Made by a program: the position numbers and the translations under genes
Shown: one piece after another, positions 33,476 through 45,157 of the stretch
Position numbering within the stretch: position 1 is the first letter of the stretch
Layout: every line of letters starts with the position of its first letter
Assembly: GCA_023053575.1 (NCBI GenBank)
Contig: JAKZAP010000021.1
Span: 18,414,212 to 18,478,211, forward strand
DNA: 64,000 nucleotides
Reading direction: 5' to 3'
Source: Branchinecta lynchi
Lineage: Eukaryota > Arthropoda > Branchiopoda > Anostraca > Branchinectidae
The notes under the pieces: generated by a model
Told to the model about the DNA's origin: nothing
Databases searched by the model: none
What the model saw: only the letters and a program-made list of their open reading frames with translations

Positions 33476-34140
33476 CGGCGGAAGGACTATTTAGGATTTT
33501 TATATATATCAATATTGCCGGACCCTAGTACAATCTGAACACCGATATTGTCATACGATCTGGAACATTCCCTTTTTACCTACGAAGCAAAACACGTTCC
33601 CAAAACAAAAGCAGTAGTAACATTTTTACCAAGGGCTTTGCTTCCCCGACTAGCGTATATGTACATGATGAAGCGAGAAACATCGCGTCCAAAACTGCTG
33701 CCCACATGTTGCTATCTGTTGCTTGTCGTCAAAGACGTCGACGGGTAGGACAAGGCATACGCAGCAAGAAGGGTAGAAGCCGCGAGATTCTTCGTGCAAG
33801 CATGAGGTGCATAACAAAGTCTAATTATATTCAGGGTATGCAAAATGTTTCGATTTTGAGTTTATAATCGGAAAGACCCGACGGTGGTTGTTTCAGCGTG
33901 GGGTCACATTGACCGATGGTGACATCTTTTATCGGATTCTGTTCGACATATGATTTTATTTCGAGTGCATTAACATTTATTTCATGATTCGTAGAGATAC
34001 GACGGAGATTGTTGAAACTTCTGTCGAGCTTCTACCGAATCCTGTAAGACCCAAGATTTTATTTTTAGTCCTTTCACCTTTTTCCTGCCTTCTGTAAGAT
34101 GTTATTTTCATAGTAGTAGGAAACTTACGTATGCCCGTTT
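33476..34140. other. Intergenic, unassigned
   Basis: Short frames only (for example 33548-33748), with no recognised similarity and no repeat found elsewhere in the window. Confidence 0.35.
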
Positions 34141-34144
34141 CACA

Positions 34145-34437
34145 AGCGTGTTCCACCCTTCCAACGATAGTAACTATTAGTTACTCTTTTCGTTCCAGCC
34201 TCGTAAAAAGCTACTACGGTGACCGTTCCAACCTTCTCGAAATAGTAACTAATAGTAAATGTTTGCTTACCATGCTCCAGATCGTAGTAAGCGTGGTAAC
34301 CACGCATCTCTGTAACGTGATTGGTCGGATCTCCCGTGGCATGATATTCTGCTGGAAAATAGAAAAGTCGTTCCGACCTTGACGGCAAAAGCTTGACGTC
34401 ATGCGTGGAAACTACGTAAGTAGGGTGGAGCACGCAC
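34145..34437. mobile_element. MITE-X, copy 2
   Basis: Ends GCGTGTTCCACCCTTCC and AGTAGGGTGGAGCACGC. The interior is collinear with 12417-12726 (TAGTAACTAATAGTAA, GTAACGTGATTGGTCGGAT, CCTTGACGGCAAAA). A clear target duplication was not seen. Confidence 0.75.
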
Positions 34438-34775
34438 TAAATGTCATCTTTTCGGGAAACAAGAGTTTCGAGGGTTTTAAACTGTTAAAAAAAATCTTGC
34501 AGTATTTGCTACTGCTTAATCTTGTCTCTAAAAAGATAATCCTATCTCTAATTCGGATGAATCTTATCTCAGGAGAGATGAGATTAATCCCAGTAGCAAA
34601 TAATGCAGTTAACTTTAGTCCTTACTCAGAGAAACTTTTTACAGCGTAAGTGTGAAAGTGCATTCACCATTTTCGTGCCTCCGGGGTCCATTCGCCGTTT
34701 GTTGCCTTTGACAATACATCGTTTTTAAGGTGTCAGAAGTTTAATCTGTCTCAAGAATGCGTATTCTTGTGCTTT

Positions 34776-37766
34776 TTATGGCACTTGAGCTTACTCAAGT
34801 GCCATATAGCGATTGTAATTTCTGTCCGTCAGTCGGTCTGTCGGTCTGTCGGTCCCGGTTTTGCTAGTTCGGGCACGTCCAGATAAGCTAGGACGATGAA
34901 ACTTGGCAAGCATATCAGGAACTGGACCAGATTAAATTAGAAATTGTCGCTTCCTCGATCCGACCATCTGGAGGGGAGTGGAGGGAGGGGGAATCCGGAA
35001 AAAATAGGAAAAATGAGATATTTTTAGCTTACGAACGGGTGATCGGATCTTAATGAAACTTAATACATGGAAGGACTTCGTGTCTCAGACCCTCTATTTT
35101 AAATCCAGACCGGATCCGGTGACACTGGGGGGAGTTAGAGGGGGAAACCAGAAATCTTGGAAAACACTTAGAGTGGAGGGATCCGAATGAAACTTGGTGG
35201 AAAGTACAAGCAAAAGTCCTAGATACGTGACTGATATAACCGGAACGGATCCGCTCACTTTGGGGGAGTTGGGGGGGGGGGGGGGGGGGAAGTCCGAATT
35301 TGTAGTGATCCCGCGAGTTCCGTGCTTCCTGATGTGCTGGGACGATGGAAATTGACAGGCATGTCTGGGACCCGACCAGCTTAAATAGGAAATCATCAAT
35401 TCCCCGATTTGACCATCTGGGGGGGAGGGGAGTGGAGGGAGGGTGAAGCCAAAATTTGAGGTATTTTTAGCTTGCGAACGGGTGATCGGATCTTGATGAA
35501 AATTGATATTTAGGATGACCTCGTGTCTCAGACACCTCACTTTAAATCCGGGCCGGATCCGATGACACTGGGGGGAGTTGGAGGAGGGAACCGGAAATTT
35601 TGAGAAACGCTTAAAGTGGAGGGATCGGGATGAAACTTGGTGGGAAAAACAAGCAATGTCTAGAAACGTCATTGACATAACCGGACCGGATCAGGGCAGT
35701 GTGGGGGAGTTGGGGTGGGGAACCGGAAATTTTGAGAAACGCTTAAAGTGGAGGGATCGGGATGAAACTTGGTGGGAAAAACAAGCACAGGTCCTAGACA
35801 CGTCATTGACATAACCGGACCGGATCAGGGCACTGTGGGGGAGTTGGGGTGGGGGTCCGGATTTCTAGCGATCCCGCGAGTTCGGCATACTGCCTGGTGT
35901 CCTAGGGCGATGAAACTTGGCAGGTATTTCAAGGATCCGAACAGATTGACTTGAGAACAGCCGTTTCCCCGACCCGACCATCGTGGGGGGAGTGGGTGGA
36001 TGGGGAGTCCGGAATCTAGTGGCGTGCATAACTTTTGAACGGGTGATCGGATCTTGATGAAAATTGATATTTAGGATGACCTTGTATCTCAGAACCTCAC
36101 TTTAAATCCGGGCCGGATCCGATGACACTGGGGGGAGTTGGAGGAGGGAACCGGAAATTTTGAGAAACGCTTAAAGTGGAGGGATCGGGATGAAACTTGG
36201 TGGGAAAAACAAGCACAGGTCCTAGACACGTCATTGACATAACCGGACCGGATCCGATGACACTGGGAGGAGTTGGAGGAGGGAACCAGAAATTTTGAGA
36301 AACGCTTAAAGTGGAGGGATCGGGATGAAACTTGGTGGTAAAAACAAGCACAGGTCCTCGACACGTCATTGACATAACCGGACCGGATCAGGGCACTGTG
36401 GGGGAGTTGGGGTGGGGGTCCGGATTTCTAGCGATCCCGCGAGTTCGGCATACTTCCTGATGTCCTAGGGCGATGAAACTTGGCAGGTATGTCAGGGATC
36501 CGAACAGATTGACTTAAGAACAGCCGTTTCCCCGACCCGACCATCGTGGGGGGAGTGGGTGGATGGGGAGTCAGGAATCTAGTGGCGTGCATAACTTTTG
36601 AACGGGTGATCGGATTTGAATGAAACTTGTCTGGTGAGCTATCGCCTCGGACGTTCAGTATCACGTCCGAGTCGGGTCCGATACCTGTGGGGATGGGGGG
36701 GGGGGGGGGGGGTGGAAAACTCAAGAAACTCTAAAAGCAGAGGGATTGGGACGAAACTTAATGGATGGAACAAGCATTAGGCCTAGATGAAATTGACGGA
36801 GCCAGATGGTTTCGGGGCTCTGTGGGGGGAGTTGGAGGGGGTTTCCTGGAATTCCGGTAGTCGTGAGTTAGAATAGTTCCAGATGTAAAACGACAACGAA
36901 ACTTTGTAGGCATATTAGCGACCCGAATTATCTTGACTTAAAAACCTGACACAACATACCCCTGGAAACTTCCGTTCCTAGATCCGAGCATTTTTGGGGG
37001 AGCAAGAGAAGAGAAATATGGACTTCTATAAATTGCGAACGAGTGGTCTGATTCGAGTGAAACTTCATGGGTGATACGAATCGATGGCCTCGACATGTAA
37101 AACATGCGTTCGAACCATATGCGACCACGATTAGGGGAATTGGGGGTGGGGGGACTTTTGACATGCACAAAAAACAAACGGATGGACCGAATGAGATGCA
37201 ATTCGACAGTGCCGAGTTTATGCGGCCTAGATTTGTTATTTGGCGCCTGGGCCGGATTCGGCCAAGGTAGGGGGGGGGGGGTACTGGAAACTTGCAGATA
37301 GGCTATGCTCCAATTTCAGTCAAACTTGATGAGGGAATTAAGAGATTGGGCCCGAACCGGCTCCGACAACGTTGGTGGGAAGGGGGGGGGGGGTACCGGA
37401 ACTTTCCAAAAATGCTCAGATTCGAGTGAAACTTGGTAGATGGTATAAACGAAGATGCTTTAGGGGGTCGATTTTTTTTTATTCCGAACCAGATTCGGCC
37501 ACGGTAGGTGGAAATAGAGTGAGTATCGGAAATCGTGTAGCACGTCTAGGGATCAAACAAATGGATTTATTGGGATGAAAGTTTGAACAGTCATGTGTAT
37601 TTGCAATCGAGACGATGCCGGAACTGCTCAGAAATGAGTGAAACTAAATATCCTATTTCTATTTCCGAACCGCCTTTTTGGATGGCGGGTGTATTTTGTG
37701 ACGTTTTCATCTACTTTCTTGTACAGCCTACTCGTACAAGTGCCATATGAGCTCGTAGCTCTTGTT
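34776..37766 (+). mobile_element. Family 1 Helitron-like element B
   Basis: The left end is a 12-bp stem hairpin, ATGGCACTTGAG-CTTA-CTCAAGTGCCAT, followed by the (GTCTGTCG) microsatellite at 34826-34853. The right end is GAGCT-CGT-AGCTC-TTG. TTTTT precedes it and TTGTTA follows, consistent with insertion between T residues. The interior is built of about 145-bp modules; compared with element A, several modules (about 35550-36390) are repeated, which explains the extra length. G runs occur at 35270-35289 and 36695-36712. Confidence 0.88.
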
Positions 37767-39183
37767 GTTATAAGGGACGAGAAGAAATAACCTGTTATGC
37801 CGTTTTAAAATGTCTTCTTTTCGGCAAACAAAAGTTAAAGCCGTCTTAATTGTTATTCGCTTATGCCCGGGCCCCACTACGGACACATGTTCGTAGTTCG
37901 GTTTTTAGACGTTTTTAAGGCCGTTTTTTCAGACGTCTTAGGTCGCTCCTCTGTCATACGCCCCTCATAAAATTCCTCTTCTTTTTTGACCTAGGTGCGC
38001 TACCGTAAAGAAAATAATGACATGTTACTTCTTGGTGTACGTTTATCCCGGTTTGTTTTGCTATTTTCAATTCCTCTTAGGCCTAACCATGTTTAAAACT
38101 GTTTAAAATGCCTCTACCCCTCTTTTTGATTTACCCGACTCTGTTCTGTCAAGCGTCATCAACTTTGTCATTTCTGGCTTCCGACTTCAGTGCTGGCTGA
38201 CTTTTCAACGGGGCTAATGCGCGACTCGATATGAAGCGAAACCCTAATCGCTTATTCACCCATCAGATAACTTATCCCTAGATCTCACGTGTGATTGTTA
38301 TTGTTCCTCTAGCGCGTCTGGCGGCAATTTGTCATCGGATTTTATGAAGGACGTATTGGTTGTTCATAGCAAATTAAAAACTGGAGATGGATTTATCCAT
38401 CCAAGATTTCGTGAACGGGTTAAAGGAGGAACGACAGAAAACTGGTCTTAAAAACGGGTCAAGACCGATTTACGAACAGGTGTGTCCGTAGTGAGGCCTG
38501 GGCATTAATCTTCCTTCAGCCCATGCTGACTGCGAATCATATTTGATAGTGCAAAACGGATACGTCAGCATAATTTTTTTCGTGAGCTGAAAATCCCGTT
38601 TTCCACCATCAAATGTTTATTTAATCCTTGTGTCAAACTTTAACGAGGATTAGTAGAAAATTTCTGTTATGACCCCTTTAAAGGACACCTGAATGAAGAT
38701 TACCAAGTGTCATCCCTATCTGTATGACTTCCGTTAACATTGCCTGCAGAAAACCCAATCCAAATACGAAATAGTGTTTCCAGGCTATGATTTTTGCTAC
38801 ATTTTGTATCTGTCCTTACTCCAATACCGAATAATTTTAGAAATGAACAAATGTCTCCAATCAACCCTTCTTCTGGAATATTTTTTAACCATTTAAGCCC
38901 AAATGTATATTTAGAAGAAATTCCAATACGATCCGGCCAGCGCTGTACAAGATTTGAATGAATTGCGCTTTTTATCTTGGAGTCTGCATGTGTAAACCGC
39001 CAGAAACGAACATCCCTATTTTGAAAACGTCACGCTCAGGAGAAGAAGTGTTTGAAGACCTGTTTTATGACCTTTTTCAGTCGAGCAACAGAAAATTTAA
39101 AATGGCAGTTTTGTACGGAAAGAAAGATGACTGAGGCTCTATCAAACTTCATTCCCCGTGTGCCATTGCCAGGGTCTAACTTT
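37767..39183. other. Intergenic, mostly unassigned
   Basis: One foldback half-element (TTTGATAGTGCAAAACGGAT at about 38548) is visible. The rest shows no gene or recognised repeat. Confidence 0.35.
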
Positions 39184-39422
39184 TACACTGTTAGAAGTTC
39201 AATAATGTCTACCAAAAGAATCCTTGTCCTTGCGTTAGATTTTATCAAGGATGGGTTATGAACATGTTGAGCGCGCTCCAACCTACTTACCATAGTAACG
39301 ACGTTGTCAGAAGTTCAATAATGTCTACCAGAAGAATCCTTGTCCTTGCGTTAGATTTTGTCAAGAATGGGTTGTGAACATGTTGAGCGTGCTCCAACCT
39401 ACTTACCATAGTAACTACAGAT
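39184..39422 (+). repeat. Tandem duplication containing the end of MITE-X
   Basis: About 118 bp beginning TTAGAAGTTCAATAATGTCT and ending CCTACTTACCATAGTAAC occurs at 39184-39301 and 39305-39422. The last about 35 bp of each unit are the terminal part of a MITE-X copy, so the duplication happened after that insertion. Confidence 0.75.
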
Positions 39423-40312
39423 GACTTTACGAATTCTTGGTGTCAAGGCTGGAATGTGTTTTTCTACTTTCGTCGAACTGTCACTCGCCAATCACGTTAC
39501 AGATATTCGTAGTTACCACGCTCCCAAGCATGGTAAGAAATAGTTACATAGTTGTGTTTTTGATCGAAGTTTTGTTCGCCGTTAGCGTAGCCGGTTGCTG
39601 AATTTCCGTTTTCAAACGCCGTCAAAGTTCACCTTTTGCTTAATTAGTATTTTTACGACTACAGGCGTATTCACGGCGAGAACAGAGGGAGTCACTCCAC
39701 GCGGACTCCGCGTACAGAAACAGCGAGAACACGGGGAATGCTTCCAAAATCGATTTTGTTCAAATAAGGAATATGCAGTTGACGAAATTAGCCTGGATCC
39801 ACTTTATTTTTGGTTTTGTTTATTCTGATTATTTTTAATTAATTTTACATTGCACCAATACCAGCAAAAATTGATTCCCCTCCGAATCTGAAAGGGAGTC
39901 CTTTTTGATGACGGGGATTAAAATCGGAGCATTCCCCGTCCGTGGGGACTCGCGAGATTACGGGGAGTGAGTCCCCGGGACAAACAAAATGCGAGGACTC
40001 CTCAGGTGGAGTACGCGAGAATACGCCTTACGGCGATCCTTGCGCGGTTGACGTTTCTTCGACGATTCAAGCCAACTTCGAACTTAATAGCTCACGAAGT
40101 TCGACGGTCAGAGTTTGAAGGGCGAAGAAACTGTGACCGGCGACCAAAAACGGTAATTAAACAAAGACCTTTGAGGTTGAGGTAACTTCAAAATTTGATC
40201 AAAAAAGCAACTACTATTTCGAGAAGGTTTGAGCGGTCAGCAAAGTAACTTTTCGTGAGGTTGGAACGAAAACAGAAATTAATAGCGACGATTGTTAGAA
40301 GGGCGTAACACG
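39388..40312 (-). mobile_element. Three-level nested MITE cluster
   Basis: The outer layer is MITE-X, split into 39388-39548 (GTGCTCCAACCTACTTACC...GGTAAGAAATAGTTAC) and 40200-40312 (GCAACTACTATTTCG...AGAAGGGCGTAACACGC). Within it is M4, from TTTTTGATCGAAGTTTTG (about 39557) to CAAAATTTGATCAAAAA (about 40204). Within M4 is M5 at 39663-40028. Confidence 0.75.
39663..40028. mobile_element. MITE M5, copy 1, with 3-bp target duplication
   Basis: Ends AGGCGTATTCACGGCGAG and CGCGAGAATACGCCT. TAC flanks both sides (39660-39662 and 40029-40031), and the M4 copy at 12838 preserves the joined site. Three-bp duplications suggest a PIF/Harbinger-type mechanism; this is an inference. Confidence 0.75.
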
Positions 40313-40774
40313 CTCGTTATCACCTCAGGTGTTATCATTTAAAAAGGCATGCAGTATTGGTATTGTTTTTCATGGAAAGAAGACACAGTTCTGTGGGGTA
40401 GAGCCGATGCTATTTGTAGTAACACGGTAGAAATATCGATACCTACGGGTGTGGACAGTGTCACGTCAATTTTACCGAGTTTTGACTGTTTTGTTTTTTT
40501 TTGCTTTTGTTTTATTCGTTTTTGTTCGAGGGAGAAGTAATAGTTCGGAACGTCCTTTACTATTTTGTATTTTGGTGTGATGAATAGATGAGATGATATT
40601 TCTTTTGCTAAAGAAGCCATAGGGATCCTGCAGCCTGTGTAAGTTGGGCGTCAGTAGTGCAGCGTTTTTACGCATTTATCCAGGCAGAAATTTGAAAAAA
40701 TTACAATGATGATTTAGCCAACAGCGAACTGTTGCAGCTAGTCATCATTATGTATAGCTGCTGCTCGTGCTGGC

Positions 40775-40905
40775 TGGTCACAGCTGGCTCCCAAAGATCG
40801 TGGTGATTGATTGGCACAGGACTTGAGTCGTTCGGACACGCTTACTCCTTCTTCCTGAGGATCACTGGCGTGTTTTGGACTTAGTCAGATAAAGTATTCC
40901 TGTCC
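40775..40905 (+). repeat. Interspersed repeat R4, copy 2
   Basis: CCCAAAGATCGTGGTGATTG to GTTTTGGACTTAGTCAGATA, collinear with 29150-29275. Confidence 0.6.
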
Positions 40906-40942
40906 CTGTAACCGAAGCATAAGTGCAAGTGATTAAAGGCGT

Positions 40943-41300
40943 ATTCTCGCCGTTCCCCAAGGACTCCTCAGGTAATCGAAGCGAACGGCGAGAATAGAGG
41001 GAGTCACTCCACGCGGACTCCGCGTACGGAAAACAGCGAGAACACGGGGAATGCTTCTAAAATGGATTTAGTTCAAAAAAAGAATTCAGTTGACAAAATC
41101 AGTCTGGATTCACTTTATTTTTGGTTTTGTTTATTCTGATTGTTTTTAATTAAATTTACCTTGCACAGCACCAGCAAAATTTGATTCCCCTCTGAATCTA
41201 AAAGGGAGTTCTTTTTGATGATGCTGATCATAATCGGAGCATTCTCCGTCCTTGGGGACTCGCGAGAATACAGGGACAAACAAAAACGCAGGGGAACGGC
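40943..41300. mobile_element. MITE M5, copy 2
   Basis: Starts AGGCGTATTCTCGCCGTTCC and shares CACTCCACGCGGACTCCGCG and TTTATTTTTGGTTTTGTTTA with 39663-40028. The right end (GGGGAACGGCGAGAACTAG) is altered and joins a GC-rich segment (GGGCCGCCGTTGGGG) to about 41395. Confidence 0.65.
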
Positions 41301-41499
41301 GAGAACTAGTCCTCGAAGCCGCGCCGAAAATAACTCAGCGGGCCGCCGTTGGGGTCGGCGGCCCGCCAGTAAAATTCTGACGCCGGATCTTTTTAGGTGA
41401 TATGTATCAGATTATCTTTCCATTGAGCTTTATCTTCCCTAGGCTCAAGGTTTTGTTCGGTTTTTGCTCATCAGCAAGTGCACTAACAGAAAAATCTTC

Positions 41500-42190
41500 G
41501 GTTATACCGGCAGTGCAAGAATGACAATTTCTACCGTGTAAACAAAATGCCAAACAGCGTTCATGCCGCCTGTCGGTTCGTCGTTCTGTCCAACTTTCGC
41601 TAGTTCAGACAGTTCCGGACAAGCTAGGACGGTAAAATTCCTTCTGGACGGTAGCGTAGTTTCACTGAACATTGGCAAACTTTGGAATTTCCTTGGAAAC
41701 CTCGATTGCTGGAGGATTCCAGATTCCCTAGGAATCCCCTCGATTATTGGAGATTCCCCACAAATTTTACTTATAATACCACAGCAGGCAGCTTGTATAT
41801 TCAAGGATTTTCTGGCAACGACAACGGCACTTGCAGCCTTCGACTCAAGCCAGAGCTGGTGGACTCCGACTTTGGACTCGTTTTGAGACGGTCGAGACAC
41901 CTTTTTCAAGGACTAGGACTCGTCTTTCACGGAGCTCTCCGTCCGCCAGAGCTGTGGACTCGGACCCTGTACTCGTCTCGAGACGTCTTTTTCAAGGACT
42001 CAGCAGCTCTGACTCAAGCGCCATGTAGCGACCATGATGTCGGTTCGTCTATCCCTATGTCTAACTTTGCTAGTCCCGGCATTTCCATGTAAGCTAGGAC
42101 TATAAAGGGCCCGGCTGATACTCAACGAAACCTTATTTTCCGGATCCGACCATCCGTGTGTGGGTGCAAGGAGGGGGAATCCGGGACCTT
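41500..42190 (+). repeat. Highly decayed family 1 fragments
   Basis: GCTAGTTCAGACAGTTCC then AGCTAGGACGG (about 41600-41635), and again GCCATGTAGCGACCATGATG then GCTAGTCCCGGCATTTCC (about 42020-42090), are recognisable family 1 terminal text. Modules beyond these are hardly recognisable. Confidence 0.45.
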
Positions 42191-42220
42191 GTGACCTGAG
42201 TGCAGCAAGAAAACGGTCAT

Positions 42221-42299
42221 GGGTCCTAGACAGCTGGGATTTGAACGTAGGACCTTCGGCTTTCAACGCCACTGCTCTACCACTGAGTTACAGAGGGGC
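42221..42299 (-). other. tRNA-like sequence (degenerate tRNA or SINE head)
   Basis: On the minus strand, GTAACTCAGTGGTAGAGCA is a canonical box A/D-arm, and GTTCAAATCCCAG is a box B. The anticodon region (TGGC-GTTGAAA-GCCG) forms only a weak arm that would present UGA. The T stem and acceptor stem do not pair properly, and there is no Ser-type long variable arm. It is therefore not a functional tRNA; a tRNA-derived SINE head or tRNA pseudogene is more likely. A frame on the plus strand is spurious. Confidence 0.6.
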
Positions 42300-42462
42300 T
42301 TTTGAACTTAGTTCGCAAACCACTACAATGGTTACGAAGGAGCAGGCCAAAGGAACCGTGATCCCGCCGAAAAAAAAATGTATCTAAGCACTTCACATAC
42401 CAATGTCACGGGTTTTGGGTTGTAGATGGAATTTTTCACAAGTGACTTGTCCTGTGACAAAA

Positions 42463-42772
42463 GGGGTACTCTTGCCGTTCCCCGAGGGGTCCTCGGGGAA
42501 CCAAGAGGAACGGCGAGAATGGAGGGAGTCACTCCACAGAGAATGCTTCTAAAATGGATTTTGTTCGAAAAAAAAATATGCATTTAACGAAATTACTCTG
42601 GATACATTTTATTTTTGGTTTTGTTTATTCTGATTGTCTGTATTTACTTTACATTGCACCAACGCCAGCAAAAATTGATGCACCTCCGAATCTGAAATGG
42701 AGTACTTTTTACAAACAAAAACGCAGGGACTCCTCAAAAGGAGTCCTCGGGAAACGGCGAGAATACGCCTAA
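42463..42772. mobile_element. MITE M5, copy 3
   Basis: Shares CTTGCCGTTCCCCGAGG, GGGAGTCACTCCAC, AATGCTTCTAAAATGGATTT and the end CGGCGAGAATACGCCT with the other M5 copies. Its first bases (GGGGTACTC) are diverged. Confidence 0.65.
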
Positions 42773-42799
42773 ACAAACTAACTGATTTGTCACGGTAAA

Positions 42800-43870
42800 G
42801 TCCCTTGAGTAGTATTCCGTCTACTCAGTATCTGGTCGCGTCCGATCTAGACCTCAAGTGGCACATCCGGGTCCATGGCATGTGTGCCTTCCAAGTTTCT
42901 CACTCTGTTCATTTGGTTCCCATGCGCATCACAAAATTTCCGGAACCTCCCTCGACCCCTACCATGTCCACATGCGATTCTGACACGTAAATATCATATC
43001 TAGGGAACTTGCTCCTATCATCCACATGATCACTCGAATGGTAGCCCTTCCGGATTTTGGACCGTGTTCCCAAAAACAATCCAAGTTTCATCCGAATCAC
43101 TCTATCCTTCCGGTTCCTACGCATGTTACCGAGCCTCTCCTTTCATCCCACCACCATAGTCGGATGCAATTCGGACACGCCAATGTTGCATCTACGTCTA
43201 TAATTTGAGCTTGATGCGGAGAACATCCGGTAAATTTTCGGTGACACAACTTCCCCCGACGAGACCAGATCCGGTCTCGATCTCAAAATAAAATATCTAG
43301 GTTCCATGACCTTTGTACGCTACGTATATGTTAACTGATTTGCGGGCCTCCGCCCCCCACCCCCGAAGTCGGATGTGATTCGAAAAACTTATGTCGCATC
43401 TAGAAGCAACTGCCAAGTTTCTCCCGAACCGAAGTACTTCCGGAAATATTAAGGCACGCCCCTTCCAGCTCAGCGCATCAAGGTTGCATTCAGTCCGGAC
43501 TTCAAAGCCCCATAATGTTTGTACCGTCCAAGTTTCATCCCAATCCTTATATTCCTTTGCAACGTTTTTTCAAAATTATTCGTTCCAAATATGGAATCCT
43601 TATATTCCATAGCAACGTTCCAAAATTCCCGGAGTCCCCCCTCACCCCCGTGGTCGGATGCGATTCGGCCTTACAAATGGAATATCGCTCTGCTCCACTG
43701 AATCGGGTCACAAATTTCCGTACTCCCGTTCCTCCACCGCCACACGAATGGATGAATTTAATTCGGCAAAACACGGTTTCGCTGAGCATTTATAAGCATA
43801 TTAAGCGTCATCGGCTTTAGCTTACGATCGCTATATGGCACTTGAACCGAAAACTGCAAGTACCATAACA
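42800..43870 (-). repeat. Degenerate family 1 element, minus orientation
   Basis: CCAAGTTTCATCC- and AAGTTTCTC-type cores with CCCCTACC and CCTCCACCG runs recur, and the far end TTAGCTTACGATCGCTATATGGCACTTGAAC marks the family 1 terminus at about 43815-43850. Confidence 0.55.
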
Positions 43871-44099
43871 ACGCTAACGATTTGTGGTACAAAAAGTGCA
43901 AACATCTGTTGGAAAACTGAAAAATAACCGTAAAAATTCTAAAATTAGAGGAAATGCCGATAAATCGGCGGCGCGCCGCCGCCGACCCAAATTCTCTCCG
44001 GGGACTAGCGAGAACACGCCTCTAGAAAGATTTTTACTCTTTTTTTTTGCGGATGGATAACTGTGCTGCATTTTATGAACGGTAAGTGGCAACTTTTAT

Positions 44100-44275
44100 T
44101 CAAACAATGTTTACAACAGGTTTACAACGGATACGTCAGCTATGATTCTTCATCAGCGATATTTCGGCCCTTCTTGGCAAGGGTCCTCGTCAGGCTGTCA
44201 ACATTGACAGCCTGACATCAGCGAAATATCGCTGATGAAGAATCATAGCTGACGTATCCGTTGTCAACATTGTAG
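44100..44275. repeat. Foldback element, copy 5
   Basis: TTCAAACAATGTTTACAAC and CGGATACGTCAGCTATGATT...CATCAGCGATATTTCG at the left pair with the reverse complement at 44215-44275. The centre is CAGGCTGTCAACATTGACAG then CCTGA. The left arm contains CCCTTCTTGGCAAGGG; this core is missing from the right arm, so the element has lost part of one side. Confidence 0.75.
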
Positions 44276-44639
44276 TCTGGGGCCCAAGTATCAAAATGTG
44301 AAAAGTAGCTTTCCCGTCGGGGGCAGCTGATCCGACGATGGATTCTAGATAAATCGACCACGCTGATTTCGAATCTGGGCGGGATACTGGGATAAGACAT
44401 GTGCTAAAGATGTTACGCACCAACACTCAAACTCAGATGTCTTGGCGTTCCATTTCATTTTTCTAAAGCGGATCGAAAACTATTATCAGCTAACCAGCTA
44501 CGGTGATTCAGCTCTGACTAATAACTATCCTTCAGAAACAATGGACAAGTTTATTTAGGTATGTTTATTTACGGTGAAAGAGTACATTTATTAAAACCAT
44601 ATTTGCAAAAGTTGGTCCTGCCAACTTTCATATTTAATC

Positions 44640-45150
44640 ATGAATGAGTTAGGCTTCGAAATCGTCTTCTTCCTCGTCTATTACAATGACATTGACACAT
44701 TTCCCCCCGGATGCGCATATGTAAATCACGAGATCTCTTGGTTACAGCACATGAGCATTTTTGCTGCAAGATTTCTTGCAGGCACAAAAACACCGACCAC
44801 ACTGTCTGGAAAAATATGGCCCATCAGTTGCCACTGCTTTTGCTCCCCCACGTATCTCATCGGCCCATCCATAGTCCAGTGGGTTCAAAGAGACAGGTCT
44901 TGGGTCGTCAGCTTGCGTCTACACGGAAAATCGCAAAAATGCACGCAGCCAGTGAAAAAAAAATGATCTGTCGGTGGGTGGCAGCCACATGAGCTCCTTT
45001 TTGCGTGGCAAAAGATGTATGCGGAGATCATTTTTAGGCAATTCTTCAGCCGTTTCATAGTATGGCTGTCACTCTGCTTTAAAAGGACAGAAAAGTTTTC
45101 TCTGATTTGTGATGTCTTGTACACACTACCATCATTTAGACTTTGGTTCA
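44640..45150. other. Unassigned; possible continuation of the minus-strand pseudogene
   Basis: The minus strand at 45151-44885 has a Cys/His-containing frame (SCGCHPPTDHFFFTGC-like) that may be the downstream part of the degenerate gene at 45158-46030, but it is too decayed to assign. Confidence 0.3.
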
Positions 45151-45157
45151 ATTTCCA

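Noticed and set aside
35094..35678. 194-codon minus-strand frame and many similar ones in elements A-D
   Set aside because: Generated by GATGAAACTTGG modules and C/G runs; not conserved in length or frame among four near-identical elements.
34776..37766. CRISPR-like array in the module repeats
   Set aside because: Repeats are long, degenerate and without unique spacers; the host is eukaryotic.
42221..42299. Functional tRNA-Ser(UGA)
   Set aside because: T stem and acceptor stem do not pair and the long variable arm of tRNA-Ser is missing.
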